Source of the DNA: Stenopsyche tienmushanensis
Taxonomy: Eukaryota > Arthropoda > Insecta > Trichoptera > Stenopsychidae
Direction of reading: 5' to 3'
Assembly: GCA_008973525.1 (NCBI GenBank)
Contig: WACJ01000523.1
Span: forward strand, 1,426,001 to 1,490,000
Length of the DNA stretch: 64,000 nucleotides
Positions 59,331-64,000 of this stretch are shown here, piece after piece (position 1 is the first letter of the stretch; every line of letters begins with the position of its first letter). The notes beneath the pieces were generated by a model. It searched no databases. It had not been told where the DNA came from and saw only the letters and a program-made list of their open reading frames with translations. Made by a program: the position numbers and the translations under genes.

Positions 59331-59439
59331 GCTAGTTCGAGTTGATGACCACGTCAGCCTCCATATTATTTATTTCCGTCGCTGCAGATGAATACTTATA
59401 TACTATAATACTTTGATGTGATTCGCAATTATATTACGG

Positions 59440-60060
59440 AGGAATACAAAAATTCTGAATCCCGAATCTATTGTATTTCATATCGATATTCACATTATTA
59501 GAGTCGAGGTGTAGTAAATACATCACCGGTAGGGAAAGATTAATATAACAATTTGAAAAACATATATGTACTCTATATATATGTATACATAGATTAGACA
59601 GTTACTACTAGGCGCTACTAATCCCGGAATTTATAAGCTCTTAAAACTGGATTGGATTCCCTAGTCATGATGATGTTTCAATCAAGTTTGGCGATGTTTC
59701 ACAGCAATAAGACCGAATTTTTGCATCAATTCAGAATGAAACATGGGTCCATCACTTCACATCTGAGACAAAGGAACATGGGGACTGACCCGAACTGTTT
59801 ATTGGTCCCGCTATTCGACATCACGCTAACTCGTTCAACAAAAGTGCACAGCAACACGCACATTATTAACTTCAAGTGGTTACTTGCGCTTTGAGCGCCG
59901 CAAAAAGCCCTAAAAGAAGACGGAGTGGCCACAAGGTCTGTGTGTCCAACCGGTCCGCTTTTCGGAACGCTGACATAATGGATGAACGCCTCGCGATCGG
60001 AAGCTATACCCGAACATGTCTACAGAACGACTATGAACTCTCGTTATAAAACGAAGTTGT
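59440..60060. mobile_element. Composite repeat, second copy of 8020-8575
   Basis: The same order as at 8 kb: box AATTCTGAATCCCGAATCTA (59455), a mariner piece on the plus strand (59680-59790, GATGAAACATGGGTCCATCA frame-broken), a bridge with TTCAACAAAAGTGCACAGCA, then a minus-strand family C non-LTR end (60050-59900). Confidence 0.75.
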
Positions 60061-60329
60061 CCGAAGAAGACTGATCGGGTGGGTTGTTTAAATTTTACAA
60101 TCGGTCGAAAATGTTGTAGTCTTTATTTCATTGCGAAAAGAGGGATTAGACAACTTAGTATATATTATAAAAACATATTCCCACAATTTGTGTGATTTAT
60201 TTTGAAAAAAATACGGATTATTTACGGAGTTATAACTATTTTAGTAACGCGGCAACTAAGCCGATCCTACCAAAATGAAATCTTTAAACGTGTTTTTCTC
60301 GAAATTACTTTTTGCAGCACGGTTGACAT

Positions 60330-60640
60330 TCATATTTCAAGTTTTAATTCATTTATTTACTTCATATTTGATATAATTATTTTATATATATGTTTCTATC
60401 GCTCCTACCATATTTATATCAAAATTTTATTTTTAACTATTTAAAAAAAATGTGAAACTGAAAAAACAAAGCAAAAAAATGACTTTTTTTGAAGTCACCA
60501 TTTTACGAAAATGAAATGATTTTCTCTCCGAGGTAGAAACTATAGCCACATTTTTACTAATTAAGAATATTATTTTATTTCAGATGACTAGAAGGGTTGG
60601 AATCGTGTCAATCAGGACACACTCTTTTTTACCTTTTATA
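60330..60640. repeat. Dispersed repeat pair, copy 2 (partner at 16440-16770)
   Basis: See the partner for shared blocks. This copy ends GACTAGAAGGGTTGGAATCG then TGTCAATCAGGACACAC. Same orientation as the partner. Non-coding. Confidence 0.65.
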
Positions 60641-60959
60641 AAATATCAATAAAGGGCTAAATATTTATCAAAAAGACATCTATTTCTTTAATAAGATTTG
60701 ATCAATATATAAACAAAAAAGTAAAACCTGTTTAATCTTCTTAGGACCATCAGCCCAATTTCCTGAGAAACCCCCATATAGCAGTGCCTCCCGAGGGGGT
60801 GAGGCTGGTATTCTTTATCATCGATGATGATCAATCTTCCCAAAGGCAATGCCAAAGTGGAAAGCAACTATTATTCGCATTCTACACTATTTATTAGGGC
60901 ATTTCACATGAACGTTCGGAATTTATAGGGGGAATTAAAACGCCATAACTCCTTCATTT

Positions 60960-61115
60960 TCCTTTCATATTGTTAAAAAATACTCGCGTGCTACGATGAT
61001 ATGTATTTGGTACACCATATGAAGCTCTGAAGCCGTATCTATTATATTTCATATCGATATTTCCATTATTAGAGTCGTGTTGTAGTAAAAACATCACGCT
61101 GAAGGGAAGGTTAAC
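60960..61115. repeat. Third copy of the box repeat seen at 8 and 59 kb
   Basis: ATGATATGTATTTGGTACAC and CCATATGAA match 8025-8055; TATTATATTTCATATCGATA and the text up to AACATCAC(C/G) match 59470-59530. It lies in the 3' flank of the LIM gene. No coding sequence. Confidence 0.6.
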
Positions 61116-61188
61116 AAAAAAAAAAATCAAATAAAAAAGTTAACACGATAATATTATAACATTTATATTCAAATTGTTTTGTCTTAAT

Positions 61189-64000
61189 TCAAAAAAGCGC
61201 ACATTTGGCACAAAGCGGTTTTCCATTTTCGACCATAAAAGATGATTGCGTCACTGGTTTGGAGCAAGACTAAAATAGATGATAAATCATTTGTTACAAT
61301 GAGCGCAGGTTCATATTTCAACAATGTTTCGAGATTATCATATTGTTTGTCTCACTTTCTATTTGTATATTTTCTAGAAGATCATCTAGACAGTAAGGTT
61401 ACGAGATCTCCTGACACCGGGGGATTTTTGTTTTCTAAATTTGCGTACCTGGTGTGTTGGGGGAATCTTAACAGTTGGTTTGTTTGGTTCAGCGTGTTTT
61501 GTCGGCCATTTTGTTCAGTCACAGTAAATTCTTCCGATGGAGAAGTCGTCGCGCGCTCCTGCCACATCTCTTCCGTGTGAGATCCGTACGGTGATCTGTT
61601 TTTTAGCTTTGCAGAACAATACCACTGCGAATATTCATCGGGAGCTCGTGGAAGTAGTGATGTGACGAGTCATTTGGTCGGAATAGTCATGACATCTATT
61701 TTTTTGGGAATGCAAGGGAGTCCTTTTGGTAAATATTATGCCCAAAGGGACTACCATCATTACAGAGACTGCCTGGGGTGTCAGCTTCATGCGTGACAAC
61801 GCCAAGCTCCACACCGCGCCAGTTTCACAAGAGCTGCTCATATCATTTGGATGGGATATTGTCACCCACCCACCCTATTCAGCCAACTTGGCGCCTTTGG
61901 GCTATCCATTTTTCACTAAATAAGTTTTTAGGTGTTGTAACCTTACTTTCTGGATGATCTTCATTAATTCATTTATACTTACTCCACAGAGGAAACAATC
62001 AGGATGCCATTTTTTACCAAAAGCTATTATTGATTTTGCATCAATTGGTTTTTTACAATTTTCACAACGGGGTGCAAAATTATTAGTATAACAAGAAGTG
62101 CAGTATGGTTCTCCATTTTTCTCCATAAAACTTAAACCAGCCAATCGTTGCTTACAATCCATGCAAACAAAATGTTCTTCGTGCCAACATACATCCAATG
62201 CCTTGATTATTCTCTGTAATAATAATGTTAAATTCATTTACTTCTGTAATTTGAATGGATTGGTCAATTGATTTGATAAATTAAATATTATAAATGAATA
62301 CTTACGCCTACAAGCGGTTCTTTACAGCTGTGACATTTGCTTGCATGAAGTTTTAAAAAGTCCATTGCACAATAAATCTTTCCATCTTTCTCATGAAAGC
62401 TTCCATCAATTGGCTTCTTGCATTCCAAACAGGCAAAATGTTCTGGATGCCACGCTTTATTCAAGGCTGTAATTATCTATAATATTCATATTCCCTATTA
62501 GAATTAAGATATTATAAGAAAGTGTTCATTTTATGGAAAGTACGACGGTGGGCTGAAAACTAACGCACACAGGCTTATAGACCGCGAACGAAATGATCTT
62601 CAGAAGTGCACCAGATGGCATGTGGAAGTATTTCCCTTAATTTGAGATTTGAGGTCGTTAGGTTCATCCTAAAGCGGAAGTATGGAGATGTGTTCAAGTG
62701 CTATGTCAAGGCAACTTCTTGAACAGCGTACTGTTATCGAATTTTTATCTGCTGAAGAAGTGACTTCCACTGATTTTCATCGTCGTTTAAAGGTTGTTTA
62801 TGTTGATGGTGCTGTTAATAGATCACAATGTAAAACGATGTGTATTAAAATTTCGTCGTGAATGAGATGAAGGCAGCTGTTAAGTCCTGCATTCAATTTT
62901 TCAGAAGAATTTTTCAGTGATGGAATGGAAAAACTTGTTACAAATTGGGAGAAATGTGTTGGCCTTAACAGTGACTATGTTGAAAAATAAATATATGATT
63001 TTGAAACTTAAGAATTGTACTTTAATATACTTTTTGGTCGATCTTGCAATTTGTTTTTTTTTTCGCGCTCTGCAAAAATGCGTGCACTAATTTTCAGCCT
63101 ACCCTCATATAATATTCATCAAGATTATGTTAAATATAATATAATACTGAATACTATTTGACCTTGCCGACTATGAGTTTATTACATCCATGGCAAATAT
63201 CGCTCTTCCTGATATATTCCTTAGCAAAGATGCTTTTGTCATCAGGCTGAAAAACAAATAGTTTGTAAAAATTATCACTCTTCGAAATGTAATATAATAT
63301 TGAATTTTTTTAATACATTTTCGGTTATGGGGTTATCACATCCATGGGAATTTTCATTCTCATTGATATCATCCTTAGGAGAGATGCTTTTATCATTAAA
63401 CTGAAAATATACAATTTGTAAAAACCATCACTCTTCGAAATATAACATAATATTGAATTATTTAATACATTTTCGGTTATGGGCTTATCACATCCATGGG
63501 AAATATCGTTCTCCTTGATATTATCTTTAGCAGAGATGCTTTTGTCATCAAACTGAAAAACAAATAGTTTGTAAAAATCATCACTCTTCGAAATGAAATA
63601 TAATATTGAATATTATATTACCTTTTCGGTTATGGGGTTATCACATCCATGGGAAATTTCGTTCTCCTTGATATTATCTTTAGCAGAGATGCTTTTGTCA
63701 TCAAACTGAAAAACAAATAGTTTGTAAAAATCTTCACTCTTCGAAATTAAATATAATATTGAATATTATTTTACCTTTTCGGTTATGGGGTTATCACATC
63801 CATGGGAAATATCGTTCTCCTTGATATCATCTTTAGCAGAGATGCTTTTGTCATCAAACTGAAAAACAAATAGTTTGTAAAAATCATCACTCTTCGAAAT
63901 GTAATATAATATTGAATTTTTTAATACATTTTCGGTAATGGGGTTATCACATCCATGGGAAATTTCGTTCTCCTTGATATTATCATTAGCAGAGATGCTT
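61189..64000 (-). CDS. Triple-LIM-domain protein, paxillin/LIM-only type (5' end outside window)
   Basis: LIM domains are double zinc fingers for protein binding, usual in focal-adhesion and actin-associated factors. Terminal exons on the minus strand: 63163-63246 (28 codons), 62306-62476 (57), 61983-62213 (77), 61189-61269 (27 with stop); all borders are GT-AG and phase 0. LIM1 runs from CHGCNKLIVGK through WHPEHFACLECKKPI to YCAMD; LIM2 from CHSCKEPLVG through WHEEHFVCMDCKQ to YCTSC; LIM3 from CENCKKPIDAK through WHPDCFLCGSCSKPV to LCAKC, ending ALF. All ligands of the three domains are present. H-x-x-E-H-F-x-C spacing is closest to paxillin-type and Drosophila/Manduca LIM-only proteins. 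Upstream, five further copies of the first 28-codon exon run to the window edge. Two mariner remnants lie in its introns. Frame is intact throughout. Confidence 0.9.
61537..61925 (+). mobile_element. Internally deleted mariner in the last intron of the LIM gene
   Basis: An ATG at 61537 opens MEKSSRAPATSLPCEIRTVI, FLALQNNTTANIHRELVEV, a mariner-type N-terminus. After a stop the sequence jumps to a middle part and then SFMRDNAKLHTAPVSQELLI with FGWDIVTHPPYSANLAPLGY (the second and third catalytic regions; the final Asp region is PLGY instead of P-S-D-Y). It is antisense to the gene and ends 60 bp from the splice donor of exon 61983-62213. Confidence 0.8.
62541..63109 (+). mobile_element. Short deleted mariner with both terminal repeats, LIM-gene intron
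   Basis: Starts TACGACGGTGGGCTGAAAAC and ends with the inverted form of TATGAGGGTAGGCTGAAAAT; about 30-bp terminal repeats are flanked by TA. Inside, SRQLLEQRTVIEFLSAEEVT and TDFHRRLKVVYVDGAVNR form the transposase N-terminus, which is joined after a deletion to a C-terminus (MEKLVTNWEKCVGLNSDYVE). The whole element is 569 bp, so more than half of a usual ~1.3-kb mariner is missing. Confidence 0.85.
63163..64000 (-). repeat. Tandem exon-intron array: at least six copies of an 84-bp coding exon
   Basis: Exons on the minus strand at 63163-63246, 63317-63400, 63468-63551, 63622-63705, 63775-63858 and 63928-64000 (cut by the window end). Spacing is 154, 151, 154, 153 and 153 bp; each complete exon is exactly 84 bp, preceded by CAG and followed by GT. 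The first is the canonical exon opening LIM1 (SDICHGCNKLIVGK). The others encode close variants of FDDKSISAKDNIKENEI followed by SHGCDNPITE(K/N), without stops. Donors alternate between AAG|GTAA (two copies) and a weaker AAT|GTAT (three copies). The introns (67-70 bp) are also near-identical, so the unit was amplified as a whole. Confidence 0.92.

Noticed and set aside
60740..60900. GC-richer text with CTCCCGAGGGGGTGAGG resembling a retroelement tail
   Set aside because: No reading frame or partner copy in the window supports it.
1..64000. tRNA, rRNA genes and CRISPR arrays
   Set aside because: No complete cloverleaf, no rRNA core sequence and no spacer-separated identical repeats were seen; the only regular array (63163-64000) is made of exons.
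1..64000. A single defence-like or operon-like novel system
   Set aside because: The gene set is a mix of unrelated conserved housekeeping and secreted-protein genes separated by transposons; nothing links them functionally.

Overview
This window looks like AT-rich nuclear DNA from an arthropod, most likely an insect. The protein-coding genes are split by short GT-AG introns, there is no bacterial-type operon structure, and the spaces between exons are filled with decayed animal transposons (mariner/Tc1, hAT, piggyBac-like, R1- and Jockey-clade non-LTR elements, traces of LTR elements, MITEs and a tRNA-derived SINE). I cannot name the species from the sequence alone.

Six gene models can be supported, five of them with a recognised family. 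(1) At 264-2605 (+) lies the 3' part of an unrecognised gene. Its last exon encodes about 14 degenerate copies of a 14-22 residue unit built around S/T-P-x-R-R-K and an acidic LDDS-like motif; two one-base shifts interrupt this array. (2) At 10593-15535 (-) is a complete nine-exon Mgat1 gene (N-acetylglucosaminyltransferase I, Golgi N-glycan processing), with one GC-AG intron. (3) At 17523-18978 (-) is a six-exon 3-hydroxyisobutyrate dehydrogenase gene (mitochondrial valine breakdown) with a single extra base in its fourth exon. (4) At 41735-45800 (+) is a complete nine-exon gene for a secreted protein with an IGFBP-like cysteine module and four thyroglobulin type-1-like modules. (5) At 46693-58580 (-) is a complete nine-exon Lunapark gene (ER three-way junctions); its first exon is only nine codons long and sits 4.7 kb upstream in a GC-rich island. 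(6) At 61189-64000 (-) is the 3' part of a triple-LIM-domain gene of the paxillin/LIM-only type, whose 5' end lies outside the window.

The most unusual structure is at the right edge. The LIM gene carries a tandem array of at least six copies of one 84-bp exon plus its intron (period 151-154 bp), still running when the window ends. Every copy is exactly 28 codons, opens in phase 0, has splice sites and has no stop in the part visible, so any number of copies could be spliced in without changing frame. In the five upstream copies the first zinc-ligand cysteine of the LIM domain is a serine, so these copies appear to have been turned into a 28-residue spacer repeat.

Between genes, 2606-3990, 5951-7860, 9462-10592, 15536-17522, 18979-20450, 22020-23890, 30310-31600, 32340-33850 and 36020-41700 hold no gene I can defend. 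Transposon remnants concentrate at 4.0-5.95, 8.0-8.6, 20.4-35.3, 46.9-53.1 and 57.1-63.1 kb, many inside Lunapark and LIM-gene introns. Tg1-like and Lunapark genes are convergent with about 0.9 kb between their stop codons.
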